A DNA stretch of 64,000 nucleotides from Saccharum officinarum (Eukaryota; Streptophyta; Magnoliopsida; Poales; Poaceae). Under the pieces are notes generated by a model that was given only the letters and a program-made list of their open reading frames with translations, did not search any database and was not told the origin of the DNA. Made by a program: the position numbers and the translations under genes. The DNA is taken from NCBI GenBank assembly GCA_020631735.1, contig CM036159.1:99707670-99771669 (forward strand), read 5' to 3'. This document shows positions 10,379 through 23,015 of this stretch, one piece after another (the stretch's first letter is position 1; every line of letters starts with the position of its first letter).

Positions 10379-11951
10379 CCATGTATTAATAGTTAAGACC
10401 TTACTATTATATGGTGGGCTAAGCGAATGATACAAAGAATTTTACAGCTAGCAGCCGACTGCAACTATTAGCTTTGTTCTTAGGAGACTGTTGTGAGAGC
10501 GCTTTATACTTTTAGCATAAAGTGTAGTTTTTAGAGCTTTTGTCGACTTGAAAAAGCTACCCAATTTAAAAAGCTACCTAATTTAAGAGAGCTTATAGCT
10601 TTTCGAGCTATACGAAGAAGCAAAAGCTGCAAGCAAGCCCCAAACAGCGCCTTAAATTCCGACGCCACGCCATCCTAATCCAGTTGGCTATGGCGTGAAG
10701 ACACGTCGCTTCATTTAGAGCGACTAATATAAATTAATCCGTTCGATTAGGCAATGCCAAGTGCGCACACGCGGACAGAAGCACAGCCCAACACCGTGCG
10801 CATCGTATCATCTCAAACACAAAAGTTTCTTTATGCACTTTGTATATTGATTGATTGCGTAAGTGGGAGTAAATCAACTCGATACCTTATCCACGTCAAT
10901 TTGTCACATGTAATTCCAATGTTACTCGCGGTTGCGTAGGCTGAGGAGCTCAGGGCTCAGCAATCGAAAACAAAAGGAAATTTGTATTCGAAATTCAGAA
11001 AACCGCTGTGCCAAGAAAACGTTAGATTTAATATAACCTAGGATGTTTGGTTTGAGAGATAAATAGTCCATCTTCTCAGGGCCTGTTTAGTTGCAAATTT
11101 TTTGCAAAATGATACTGTAGCAAATTTCGTTGTTATTTGACAATTAGTGTTCAATCATGGTCTAATTAGGCTTAAAAGATTCGCCTCGTCCATTTCGTCT
11201 AAACGTGTAATTAGTTTTTTTTTTATCTATATTTAATGCTTCATGCATGTGTCAAAGATTCGATGTGACGAAAAATCTGAAAATTTGCAAAAAATATTTT
11301 GGAACTAAACAGGGCCTCACTCTCTGTTTTTTTGTGGAATGGAACATGTAAGTTCGTCACTTCATTCCACACAATCTGATAATTAGTATTAATACAAGTA
11401 ATAAAGCCATTCTATCAAATTTTAGAAATTAGAAATAAACTTATGATCCATCATCATCATTTGTTTTCTTCCACCGGACATCATTTGGTTTCTTCGACCA
11501 GACAACCTGTAAAGCCGCCGCTCGGCGAGCTCAAGCGCGCCACAACGTACCTGCAGACTCAATCGCGGTGGGCAGCGTTTGTTTGCTGGGTACAACTCCC
11601 AAGATGTAAAAGGCACCGTTTCAGAGAAATCTCAACTCGGCTGGCTGCATTGCCAAGCAAAGCGATATCAACATGAATAAAGAGCTGCGGCTTCCTGTAG
11701 TAGTAGAACCGAAATACGTGCCACATGCTGACGCCCCGATCCAAACGCTAGGGGCCTTCCTCGAAGTCTGACTCGGAATTTGACAATTTGCCAGTGAAGA
11801 ACCCATCTTAACTATCGTCCTTAAGCTTGCTTAAGCAGCATTGCTAATTGATGAATTGATGTTGACGCACCCTTGAAAACCAAAAGGTTGAAACACACGT
11901 ATTACAGTAAGTTTTCAGCATTAGCATTTCTTTCTCAAGCGCTAAATGAAC
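10379..11951. other. Intergenic, repeat-derived
   Basis: About 10495-10655 is rich in AAAGCT/AGCTTTT motifs typical of MITE remnants. A Tourist-like MITE occupies 11080-11316. The remainder shows no gene that I can support. Confidence 0.5.
11080..11316. mobile_element. Tourist-like MITE (PIF/Harbinger), TSD TCA
   Basis: Terminal inverted repeats GGGCCTGTTTAGTT and AACTAAACAGGGCC are flanked by TCA on both sides (11077-11079 and 11317-11319). The internal core (AATCATGGTCTAATTAGGCT and following) recurs in the copies at 20181, 26667, 29114 and 52504. Confidence 0.88.
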
Positions 11952-14900
11952 TCATTCGCATTTCTGGGCTCTCGTGATCTCCCAAGCTGGGACAGCTTCA
12001 TCACCCACAGCACATCCATCGGCTCGCTTCCTGGTATTCGCAATAGCCACCACGAAGCTCTCACTCTGGAGAGTGTAGAGATACATTGCCCGTTCATCCT
12101 GATCATTTTATCATCACGAAATTTCAATCAGAACAGAGAGTAATGCGTTTCCGTCATGCAACCATACCCATGCTAATGGTGGAAGCTTGTTTGCCATGGC
12201 AAGTTCAAAAGACAATGTTTTGTTATATGCTGCATATTTTTCGTAGGTCATACCTCAGGGAGCTCCAGATATTCATCAGGAGATATCTGAAGGAACTCGA
12301 CAGCCGTTTGCCCAACACACCAAGCGAAGACCTTTGCACTGTCGTCTGCGATGGTCAAGTGCAGCTGAAAGCCATGCGCACATGCACTTTCGCAGGCACA
12401 CTTACAGAATGAACACTGGAGTCCACCTGAAAGTTCGTTGACAACGCTGCCGCAAATGTTGTGGAACAGTGACACCTTTAAACTGTCACAATCGATGCAA
12501 TCTAACCGAACATGGGATATCTGAACATCAAGGCGTCAAACAAATACAAGGTGTTAGCATCAGAAAACAATTTGGTCACAGTTGAAGAAAACAATGGAGT
12601 TCTAAGAGCAGAAATAAAATCTGTGACTGTTTTTAGCCCTTTTACTATATTTTTAGTCTTTTCCATATGGGGAGCATGTTAATAAAGGTGATCTGGTAGT
12701 CGTTTTCTATAATGGTATCAATAGTTTTAGCAAAATGCCAATTCAACTAAACTTGAAAAGCTCTAGGAGCAACCTCACAGCAGTAATAAAGAAGACTTAC
12801 ATGTGTTCTGTTTGTTGAACGGGGAAAAGATCTGACAAGGGTGATAAATTATGCAGGCACGTTGAGTTCAGGAGTGCTGGCAGCAAGCTTAAGTTAACAA
12901 ACAGAGACCCTGGCTCCTTTTCACGCCATGAAACTTCATGGCTATTTTAACCATAAGATAGCCAGCAATAAGAACTCTGCCCACATAGTACCATATAGAT
13001 AATAGATGTTAACATAAAGGAAAATGCTTCTTACATATTTGTTGAACTCAAGGCGCAAGTCAAACCGGAGACGTACACCATATGCCCAACTCCTACTCTA
13101 CCTAATGACCTGCAGAGTAAGAGACATTTATACACTGTTATGGAATTCAGGTGCATTATGGGCATAAACAGTTCAATTGGCATAGGAAGCAACAATATGT
13201 CAAAATAACAAAATAACAGATATGTGAAGAATGGTGGACAGGAATGATGGAATTTGTAATAGCAAAGACAAATAGTGCTTATTACTGAGGTGAAAAGCCT
13301 CATACTTCATTGAAAGATCGAGAGCAACAGCCTGTCAGATGGATGTAACAAAATATAGCATCAGCCATCAGATATCAAGTTATTAGCTGCTAGTTATTAT
13401 TACAAAAACATGTCATCCTAAAGACATTAAAATTACTACAGAATTTTTGCTTTAGATATCAAATGCCAAAGCACAGCCCACACAACAGGTCCAGTGAGAA
13501 ACATTTGAATGTAATATGAATTTATGACCTCATAACATCAGTGCATGTGCCCAGGCAACAGAGGGGAATCACTTGTTTTGTTGTAAATCAAATTGATTTC
13601 ATATGTAAAACTCTTAAACAAGCAATTTTTAGAAAGCAAAGACTGGATAGCTTTTCTTTCAATCATTATACCATACTGATAACACAGATGCACAAGCAGT
13701 TTTGATACTGTCAGTGCCTAAGTGTATTAAGTACAATGTGGTGACCAGCATCAGGAATTTAAGATCTCGCACTTAAACTCATCCAAACTGCTAAGGCATG
13801 TCAACCTAACCATTGCCAAAAAAAAAAGGTTCTTGCACATAAGGCACATTCGATTTAGCATGACAAACAGAAATAATGATACATTTGATTTATCAGTCAA
13901 ACAAGCATGCGATTTCAGATAAAGGAATGCATGGCGGAGAAAATAAATAGATAGGCCATCACTTAAGTACAAAGGCGGTACCAGGGTCCAATAAAGATAA
14001 GCTTCATCAGAACAACTCCTGTTGTGTCTTCCAACTCCAAATAGAATGTAGTCCCTGATGTGCTTACTTTGCAAACACTAGTTACGGTACCAAACAGACT
14101 GATTCCCACCATTTTATCATGAAGGTCACTTACATATGCCTACAAAATAGGCATGTTATACAAAAGCATGAAGAAAACATGATCATTCGAAGTTTGAGAA
14201 ACAGAAAACAATGACAGAAAGCATGAAAGATCAGGTATTCCTCTCAAGAAGTATGTTTCTACTTATGAAGAGAATAAAAAGGGAAACAGCAATACTAATG
14301 GTAGGGAAATATTTGCATGTGCATGCTAAGGAACTTTTGGAACCAATGATCTAAAAAGTGTAAGCAGTGAGCAAATGGACACACACAACTTAGTGATTAA
14401 GCAGAAAGTTGATGGAACAAAAGCACAATGTTTATTGAGAAGAACTATCCCAGACTGATCATATTATGAGACGTAATAACTAATAAGAGATCAATGCTTT
14501 CAGTTTTTACACTGGCAAACTCAGCAGTATGTTTAGCTAAACATGATAGTATCACAAGCAGACCAATATAGATCAGTTGTAAATAGAGATTTAAGGATCA
14601 GCAGAATCAGTTGTTGAAGGCTAAAGTGGTAAGTATTCAGGTTCCAAGCACCATGGTTGCAAAATCTATCTTCTGAGAAGACCCTAAATGAATGAAGGTA
14701 AGTTACATACTCGAAACGGGTATTTGCTGAAATCAACTGAACCATGCAAATCACGTGGTAATGTTACTTGTGAAGCTACATTATCAGTCGGAACACATGA
14801 CAGCCGAGGTCCTTGGCTCTTTACTTGAGTAGGTGTAAAAGGCACCTAGCACACACGTTACATATTAGTAAAATGGAGTTATGCAGAAAGAACTATGAAG

Positions 14901-17900
14901 ATATCCCTACAAACCTGTTCCTCCAGTTGAGCAATTGGCACCATGTAAAGTTGTGATGCACTGCCATATTCAAGGCACAGTTCCTGAGACTCCTCATGAT
15001 TATTGTCTATAAAATTTGCTATGAAAGGTCTGTCCAGTGCAAGCATGCTCCCTACACTGAAATAAAATGTTAACTTATTGTAGTCTGAATAAACATTTGG
15101 TCCTTCTTAGTTCTTATATAGAGTGGAATGAACCTGAACAGATTTGCAAGTAAAGTCTGTTCTCCCCATAAAACTAACTTCATCTTTGCATCATCATTGT
15201 CTTCAAGAATGATCTGCATTCTTTCTGTACATCTAAATGGTTCCAACGACTCAATCTTTTCAATCCTGCACAAGAGAGAAAAAAAAGGTCAACTAATTAG
15301 TAAACCCTCAATTCCCACATGTTTATCAGCAAACCATAGTGACCGTGTCTCCATATATTTTACCAGACAGATATTTAAAAAACCAAAAGAAAATGATTGT
15401 GTCCAGATTTTGCAAATCTGAGAGCACAGAAAATGAAGAAACTAATTGAAAATTTTGTAGAAACAAAAACTTAAACTGAGAATAATATATTATGCTCGTA
15501 ATTATAACAACCCATAAATATCACTTTACCTGGCATAAAATGAGTATGGAACATTGTTTCTACTTTCCTCTAGAATCATAGAAGAGAAAGAATAGGTACA
15601 AAACTGTGCAGCAAGTAACAAGGCATCTTCATCTTGGCCCTGCATAAATAAAACGTGTGTGAACTAAAAGAAATTTTACTGAGCAGCAGTTTGCCCAATT
15701 TAATCTCTAATAGCTAAAGCTGAAATTAATTGACTAGAAGAACATACAGTATTTTTTTCTAAGCGAAAAGAAATGAGTACAATTGCAAGCCTGAATTCAT
15801 GGAAGAAGCAAGGGTTTTACAATTTGCAGCGATATTAAAAATAGACATAAAATGATTTGACATTTTTTATCAAAATATTTAAGTTCCTAGCCAATTGTTT
15901 TTTTTTCGAAAGGACGGCAAAAGTTTTGCCGCAAGTTTTATTAGATGATAGAACAGAAAAAAAAACTTTACAAAAGATTTTTTACAGGACGCAGTCCAAA
16001 CAGGACCTCCACTCCAACTCTTCCTCCCCAACACTGATAGAAAACCCAAACAACTGAACAAAACCACTTAAGAAAAAACACCGCCATAGAAAAAAAGGGG
16101 GGAGGCAACAGAAAAACAACACCAACAACTGAGGAACTGAGCACAAACGACCGAAAAAGAAGAGAGCTGACACCGCTCCTGAATTACTGTGATTGCGTTT
16201 CATCATTCGTGTGAGTCGTAGCCAAGTGGTATTGCATGATCTCATCCTTGCAGAGTCCAGCGACCTGCAGCGGGCTAAGGGAGGTGTGTTGGAAAATCCT
16301 TCGATTTCTCTCCTTCCTAGCCAATTGTCGTGGCATGAAAAGTCATTGTGACTTTGTGCCAACTGAATGTGCAACTTATACTAAGGAACTTTACCTAAAA
16401 AGTAATAAATTGCAAGTAAATTATGTGCTCTGAGCAGTGCTACCTCATACACATATAAATACAATGAACCATTACCTCATCCAGTAATATCACCATGTAT
16501 TCTGTTGGCAAAATACGAGCATGGCCAGATCCCTCCATGGCTGTTCGAAGACAACATCCTGTGAGCATAACTTCTCGACCCTTCTTCAGTATACCATTTT
16601 GTCCTATGCAGTCATAGTACCTGATACAAAATTTGTATAAGTATTCCAAATACCAAGAGAAATACAATAAAACGAAATAAAAAAGAATGCTCTATCGATG
16701 AATTGCGCTCCAAAAGACAAATTACTGTCAATGCTAAGTTACTGATTGAGCGAGGGGGTGGGGGTGTTGGCAGGGGCGGGGGCTAGCACGCACTATTTTG
16801 GGTGATGGATCAATAATCTAACTTTTGTAAATCAGAAAGATCTGTGTTATCCTACAACTAGAAAATTTACATAATATACACATTTTAGGGCAATGAATGA
16901 TTCAGAGTGTTCAAAGTTCAACAATGATTTCTAATAACCACAGTTAGCAGAATTCCTTGCATACATAGGTTTCCATCCAAATTTGCTGACGCATTCTTTA
17001 CTGGCATACATCAGTTAAACAAATGTAAACTAAACAATATGTAGTCAGCTCTACCTTCGGTGTAAATATAGGTCGATTGTGGATGCGCTCCACATGTCTC
17101 CCAAGGTAAGCATGTATATGTTTGTACCTAGAGAAGAAAACAAGTAACTAAGGATGCTGTGGAGAAATGCAAGTTGATAGTCATGTATCAAAAAGTGAGC
17201 TAAAATTGTAAGCAGGTTTGACCATTAATTCTATTCGATGTATTTGCTACACCAATTAATAGAAATTCGGAAATTACACGTGGCGGTCATATGGTTTTAA
17301 CAGAGAGAACCCTACGATGCTGCATCATTCAACTAACCAGGAAAGTTACTGACAACTATAGCTTGTTCATAGCATAGAAGTATAGTGTAAGTGTACAAGC
17401 ATACCAGGAAGGACAAACACGTCAATGATAACAGCTTCAAGGACACTGTTGGGAGAAAGGAAGTTCTTCTCATGGATAGAATCGATTGTAACAGTATTTG
17501 GAAGCCGCCTCCTCTTATTCTTCGTGTTCATAAGTTTGGCCAGCTCGACCTTCCTCTTCGAGGTCAGGGATTTTCGCTGTTCTGTCCAAGACTAACAAGA
17601 GAAACCAAGATTTAATCCTACTGTCGGCTGTACAAAAAAAATGGTAATAAGAAAAAAAGGGTTCAAATTGCCTTTGTACAAATTTTGTAGAGACTATATT
17701 AGGCTATTAGCTTAAAACTCCTTCATGGCATTGACATCTGCTTCAAATTCGAGCCGAGTACAAAGCATAAACAAATGCCCGCATCAGCTTACGGAAATGT
17801 AAGAATATCGAGACGTGTAGCATGGACTCGGTAGAAACAAAAATCAACCCAATTACTACCACGCAGCGAGTCGAATCAACCTAACCTGGAAGAGGTCGGA

Positions 17901-18121
17901 GAGAAGGATAGCGGCGGTGACGCCGCTGGAGTAGGCGCAGCAGGACTTGAGCAGCTGCGCCACTGTCCACCCCCAGGGCGCCGCGCCGGCACCGGCCCGT
18001 CCCCCGGAGACTCGTAGCCGTCGCCGTCGCCGGCGGACGAGGAGAGCATGGAGATGGCATAGTCGACGAACTCCAGGAATGCGCCCCCGTCGGCGGAGGC
18101 CGCGGCGGTGGCGGGATCCAT
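11952..18121 (-). CDS. RPA1/MEIOB-like multi-OB-fold protein
   Basis: Twelve exons on the minus strand: 18121-17886, 17591-17405, 17127-17055, 16620-16476, 15639-15530, 15265-15134, 15056-14915, 14845-14711, 14139-13982, 13109-13035, 12520-12254 and 12098-11952. They encode about 602 aa. Several regions look like OB-fold beta-strands (for example NIYMLTLGDMW, KMVGISLFGTVTSV, GTTFYLELEDTTG). The last domain has a Cys-rich insert CSFCKCACESACAH resembling the zinc-ribbon OB-fold of RPA1 DBD-C and MEIOB. A likely role is single-stranded DNA binding in recombination or repair; this is inference. KNKRRR may be a nuclear signal. Two one-base deficits interrupt the frame: one in exon 1 (within about 17968-18005, G/C runs) and one at the exon 10/11 join (near 13035). 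A short LINE copy sits in intron 4. The family is fairly sure; the exact orthologue is not. Confidence 0.75.
15899..16313 (-). mobile_element. 5'-truncated LINE-like retroposon in intron, 15-bp TSD
   Basis: The direct repeat TTCCTAGCCAATTGT occurs at 15884-15898 and 16314-16328. The enclosed 415 bp starts (plus strand) with a T run, followed by TTCGAAAGGACGGCAAAA, the reverse of a poly(A) 3' end. Poly(A) and a 15-bp target duplication are hallmarks of LINE-type target-primed insertion. It lies in intron 4 of the OB-fold gene, on the same (minus) strand. Confidence 0.85.
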
Positions 18122-19239
18122 GGAACCCTAGCTCAGGAGGAGCGAGGGCGGGAAAGGGGAAGGGAGGGTCCGAGAGAAGAGACGGGAGAGCGCCACCGCG
18201 TCTTGAGCGCGAATGGATTTCGCTTCGCGCGCGATGGCCGCCTACGCCTGGTCTTGAACTTGAAGTGATCTTTCTCTGTCTTGGGTGTGTGTGTGTGTTT
18301 TTTTTTCTTTGAACCTGGTCTTGGGTGCCCACTAGAAAACCTATTTCCATATGAAATCGACAGGTTTCCTCCGACAAACCAGTTTTAGAAACCGGCCTGG
18401 GCCGGTTTGAATAGCACACGGCTACTCTTTTTGGAGAAACCGGCCTGGGCCAGTTTTGCCTGCTGCCTCTAAACCAGGCCGGTTTTTTTTTTTTACAAAC
18501 TTGTGTGTTTGGTCCAGATTTGATCCTTTTTGTTGTCTGTGATTTTCTAGTTCCATCTTCAACTCTCCCGGTCGTATTTTGGTTGTTAACATATGCCCTC
18601 CTATTTTTGAGCAAAGCATATGTGAATTTAAAAACACATGACAATGGTAGCATCGGTTGTTTCTGTCTAAGGACGATATATGTATCGGCCATGCTGTTCT
18701 CTTCAATCGGACTTCCATTAAACCAATTATAAGAGATGTTGTCTTGATGGCCTCTATAGGAGCAGCAACTCCTTTATTTTAAGCATAGCTTGCTTCAAAG
18801 GTGACCAAGCTTCTTTTTTATGAATCAACCCTTTGTTTGGTATACTTGTTCAAAAATGGGTAAAAATTGATTGTAACTGCACCTCCTTGTTAGAATTCAT
18901 GACTTCATTTGTCTTCCAAATTCCAATCTCCATATATCTTAATTGTAGGTGCGTGGTGTCTCTGATCCACCTTAATTAGATTGATTTGAGAGATCGGCCT
19001 TACTGTTTTTTTTTCTGTTTACTGCTCTGGACAGCAACAATGACATCTTTTTTGTTTCTCGCTAGAGTTTTAGCTTGCCCCCAAGCTCTGAAGATTTTAT
19101 AGTGATTTTAACATTCTCCGGACATTTACAGATCTTTCAAGCACAAATTTTTGCGTGGCCTTGTCATTTCTTCTCACAAAAGGAGGCAAAAGGATTTGTT
19201 ACGTGCTAGAACATTTTCCATGCTTCTGCGGGTGAACAG
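18122..19239. other. Upstream of OB-fold gene; unassigned
   Basis: This holds the OB-fold promoter and 5' UTR (to about 18240), a cluster of GGCCGGTTT palindromes (18363-18495), and AT-rich sequence without a supported gene. Confidence 0.5.
18389..18408. repeat. Perfect palindrome AAACCGGCC-TG-GGCCGGTTT
   Basis: Nine-base arms around TG. Variants of the same motif lie at about 18437-18457 and 18474-18489. Together they may be the remains of a terminal inverted repeat of a DNA transposon; the class is not determined. Confidence 0.8.
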
Positions 19240-19823
19240 TTACAAGAGGGAACATGCATAGGAAAAATTTCTGCAAGTACAACAACAACAGGCACCTAAC
19301 AGGAAGGCACGAACTAGCATTTCTCTAGTACCGTAACATCCTACTGCTACTTCCACGGTTGAGCTGCTAGTACCTTCACCGGCCTCGTTTGCTGCATCGT
19401 GGCCCTGGCTGCGGATCTTCTCTGGATACTTGGGAAAGGCAGTGGTAAGGGCCGACCTTACATCAGAACCTTTCTTCTTCTTTGCTGCATCTGGCTTTTC
19501 TACCGCATCTTGCAAACTGCCATCTGTTGATGAAGGTTAACCTTTTGCTTTCTCTCGGTCTGGGGGTATCCGGTACGACAAGGTTTGGGCAGGCAAAAAC
19601 CCGTTTGAATGGCTCATGGAAGGTATCGTTTTACCTAAAACAACACACACGCATGTTAAACAGGGAAACAGGGTTCGGTAGAAGAAAAAAAACTCAAAAT
19701 AGGGAGTTTGCAGTTTCTGTCAAAGGGATAACCAATGTGTGCACGTTGCAGTACCTTCCGCTGACCAATTCCTGGGCATTGAGCCAGCTCCTCCATAGAA
19801 GCATTCATGATTTGTGAGAGTGA
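19240..19823 (-). pseudogene. ERCC1: ERCC1 (RAD10) 3' fragment
   Basis: ERCC1 pairs with XPF as the structure-specific nuclease of nucleotide excision repair. Only the last exons are present: 19823-19755 (helix-hairpin-helix segment with IMNASMEELAQCPGIGQRK), 19634-19542 and 19523-19240 (Lys-rich tail, DGSLQDAVEKPDAAKKKK). Upstream exons are absent; two MITEs and the PPR gene lie there instead. In the middle exon a few bases are missing near 19625, removing part of the LYDTF-type segment, and the frame shifts again near the CCCCC run around 19562. These features make it a dead fragment rather than a working gene. Identity rests on the well-conserved HhH segment and the tail. Confidence 0.82.
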
Positions 19824-19856
19824 CTGCAAATACATGGAGAACAACCACATTTATAA

Positions 19857-20087
19857 GGGTCTGTTTGGTTTCAACTTGTTAAAGTTTAACTCCCATCACA
19901 TCAATGTTTCCTCAAATGCATGGAGTACTAAATGTAGACTAATTGCATGCATGTCGGCACAGATTAGGAGTAATTTACGAGACGAATCTATTAAGCCTAA
20001 TTAGTCCAAAATTGGAAACTTTTTATCAAATAAGACGAAAGTGCTACATTGTTTGTTAAACTTTAACTCCTCAAACCAAACACCCCC
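19857..20087. mobile_element. Tourist-like MITE, TSD TAA
   Basis: Ends GGGTCTGTTTGGTTT and AAACCAAACACCCCC are inverted repeats. TAA flanks both sides (19854-19856 and 20088-20090). The core CGAGACGAATCTATTAAGCC links it to the copy at 50069. Confidence 0.88.
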
Positions 20088-20180
20088 TAAGATGCATATT
20101 TATTTGCTGGATTTCTTGTGTTAATGCTACTGCCATATTGAAGTGACACAACAGAATATATTGTCAGACAAGTGTACTTA

Positions 20181-20422
20181 GGCCTTGTTTAGATCCGAAA
20201 TATTTTGGGGAAAAATTCTTGTAGCACGTTCGTTGTTATTTGGCAAAAATTATCCAACCATGAATTAACTAGGCTCCAAAGATTCATCTCGACATTTACA
20301 GACAAATTGTACAATTAGTTATTTTTTTACCTACATTTAATGCTCCATGCATGCGTCCAAAGATTCGATGTGACGGGTACTATGCAAAATATTTTGGCTC
20401 TTTTTGGGAACTAAACATGGCC
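20181..20422. mobile_element. Tourist-like MITE, TSD TTA
   Basis: Ends GGCCTTGTTTAG and CTAAACATGGCC are inverted repeats flanked by TTA at 20178-20180 and 20423-20425, as expected for PIF/Harbinger. Confidence 0.9.
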
Positions 20423-20425
20423 TTA

Positions 20426-20808
20426 TGGAGGAAATTTTAAGGCTTATTTTGTATGGAAGTAAAAAAAACTTTTAAAATGTATCAAGGACAAAGCCAAATG
20501 GACTGAAATCTGTAACTCTACAGTAGGTTCCCTGAAATGGTGAAGAGATCATAAGAACTGCTGGACAGTTCACCAGCTTAACCAAGAACCATCAATGCAA
20601 AGGGTAGCTACACTGACTATAAAAAAAACATGGTATACACTCCTCATGAAATCAACATAGAGAATGCTCCAATCAAAACATGATGTGCGTGAAACAGATG
20701 GAATAGCTAGCTTTACCTGTTAGTCCAATATATGCTTGTATTCATATACCAGTGAAGTTTTCCTATATGATCTCAAAAATGGATATTCAGACTGCCTTCA
20801 GTATTTCA
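20426..20808. other. Downstream of PPR gene
   Basis: AT-rich sequence, presumably the PPR 3' UTR. No ERCC1 exon or other gene could be recognised. Confidence 0.5.
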
Positions 20809-23015
20809 CTACCAGTAGTCTCCACATGAACATTTACCATCCTTAAAATGGTGAAAGCGTTGAATATCTCTCATGATTATTTCCCGTCCTGTCACTAGAG
20901 ATATTAACTTGGTCGCATTATGACAGTCATTACAAACTCGAAGGTTCTTCTTTATCTGAATTGTCGTGCCAGGGGCTGTTCGAATGAGCCCATATGCAAT
21001 GGCAAGCTTCTCACTATGGGTGTTAAGTAGCTGTGCCTTGACATCATCTTCCACATCATGTATCGAATCAGTGTCTGGCACATATCCCACAGCTTTGATC
21101 TCTTCAATGAGCTTAGCCAGCCTTGCATATATTTCCTTTGCGTGCTGGTGATTTGTGCTTCCGGAGTAGAAGGTATGGACCTCATTTTTGAGCTGGATAA
21201 TACTCCATCCAGGAGTCTTTTGGAGTCCTTTCTTCTCCATAGCAGTCCTCACCCTCGCAACGTCCTTCCACATTGAAGCATTTGCATAAATGTTTGCCAA
21301 GAGGACATGATACACCCCTCCTCTGGGTCCAGCTCAAAGATTCTCTGTGCTGATTCTTCAGCCAATTCAACATTCTTGTGCAACTTGCAAGCACCTAACA
21401 TTGCACCGTAAACACTAATGCCAGGTTCTATAGGCATGTTTTGGATGAAAGACCAAGCTTCATCTAACTTCCCAGCTCGTCCAAGAAGATCCACCAAGGT
21501 ACCATAGTGCTCCATTCCAGGTTCAAGCCCATAGTCCTTCATGCTAGCAAAATATTTCCGCCCTTCATCAACCAAACCAGCATGACTGCAAGCTGCAAGG
21601 ACCGAGAGGAATGTTGTCTCGTTGGGCAAACTGCCAGTGCCCTTAATCTCTTCAAATAGCTCAACTGCAACCTGGCCAAAACCATGCGAACCATAACCAT
21701 GGATCATCACATTCCAGGTGATAACATGCCTGTCCCTTGCGGAATCGAAGAGCCTTCTAGCTATGGCGACACGCCCACATTTGGAGTACATGTCGATAAG
21801 GGCCGTCAGGACATAGATATCCTGGTCTAATTGGTGCCTGATAGAATACCCATGGATCCATCTTGCCTGCAGTGGGTCAGAAATGTCCGCGACTGCAGGA
21901 ATCACGCTGACTAAGGTGAACGAATCTGGTTTCACATTTTCCAACTGCATCCTAGCGAAGAGCCTCTCCGCATCCTCGGAGCATCCATTCTGCGTGAAGC
22001 CGAGGATCATGGCATTCCACGAGATCCGTGTCTTTTTGATGCCCAGCTCATTGAACGCCTGGGCAGCGAGGTCTGCCCTCTTGCACTTGGAGTACGTGGT
22101 GATAAGCGCATTCATCACCGACACATTGGACTTCAAGCCAACCCTCACAAGTAGCTCATGTACACGCCTCGCCTCGTCGAGACATCCAAGCTCCCCACAC
22201 GCTTGCAATGCTGCCAACACAGCTGCATCCGTCACATCCACACCCTCTTGGACCATCCTCCAGAACAAAGCTAGAGCCTCCGTGGCGTTCCCGTTACCAG
22301 CGTACCCATCAATCATGGCGTTCCAAGACACGGAGTTCCTGACCGGCATCCAATCGAAGACCGCCCTCGCAGCCTCGACCGCACCGTACTTGCAGTAGGC
22401 GTCAAGGACCGCCGTGGAGACATTGACGAGCTCATCGAGCCCCGCATGGAGCGCGAACGCGTGGACCTCTCGGCAAGCGCGGAGCGCCCGGGCGTCAGCG
22501 CAGGCCGGCAGCACGGACACGAGCGTGACGGAGTCGGGCCGCTCCCCGCCCTCCTCCCCCTGCATCCGGACGACTGCCTCCATCGCGGGCGTGGGGAGCC
22601 CGTTCCGCGCGTACCCGGCCACGAGCGCGTTCCAGGCGACGCGGTCCCTGGCGGGCATGCGGTCGAACACCCTCCGCGCGTCCGCGGGGCGGCGGCACTT
22701 GAAGTACATGTTGGCAAGGGCCGTGGCGGCGAGGGACTCGGAGGCGAGCCCCCGCGCGGTCAGCTGCGCGTGGACGGCGCGGCCCGTAGCGAGGTCGGCG
22801 CGCGCCGCGCAGAGCTTGAGGAGCGCGGTGAAGGTGCGGAGGACGGGGCGCGCGGCCGCGTGGGCGGCGGAGGAGGATGACATGGAGGCGAAGGCGGCGA
22901 TAGCGCCCGGCAGGTCGGAGCATGATGCCGCCGCCCTGAGGCGCGCGTGGGGGTCGGCGGCATGCGAGGGTGGAGACGGAGACGGGAGGGATGCGGTGGC
23001 GCAGCAGCACAGCAT
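20809..23015 (-). CDS. PLS-class PPR protein with E/DYW domain (CRR22-like)
   Basis: DYW-type PPR proteins bind organelle transcripts and act in C-to-U editing. The single exon starts at 23015 (MLCCCATAS) and ends at 20809 with CSCGDYW, about 735 aa. About a dozen PPR motifs are visible, with repeats such as ALANMYFKCRRPADARRVFD and ALIDMYSKCGRVAIARRLFD. The DYW domain keeps the deaminase zinc ligands: HSEKLA, CNDCH, and HHFKDGKCSCGDYW. The overall pattern resembles Arabidopsis CRR22 (At1g11290), a chloroplast editing factor; this assignment is from memory and moderate. One frame break lies at the CCCC run 21315-21318: adding one base restores the LDPEEG-VYHVLLANIY join perfectly. I therefore treat it as one gene with a likely sequencing deficit rather than a pseudogene. 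Confidence 0.9.
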
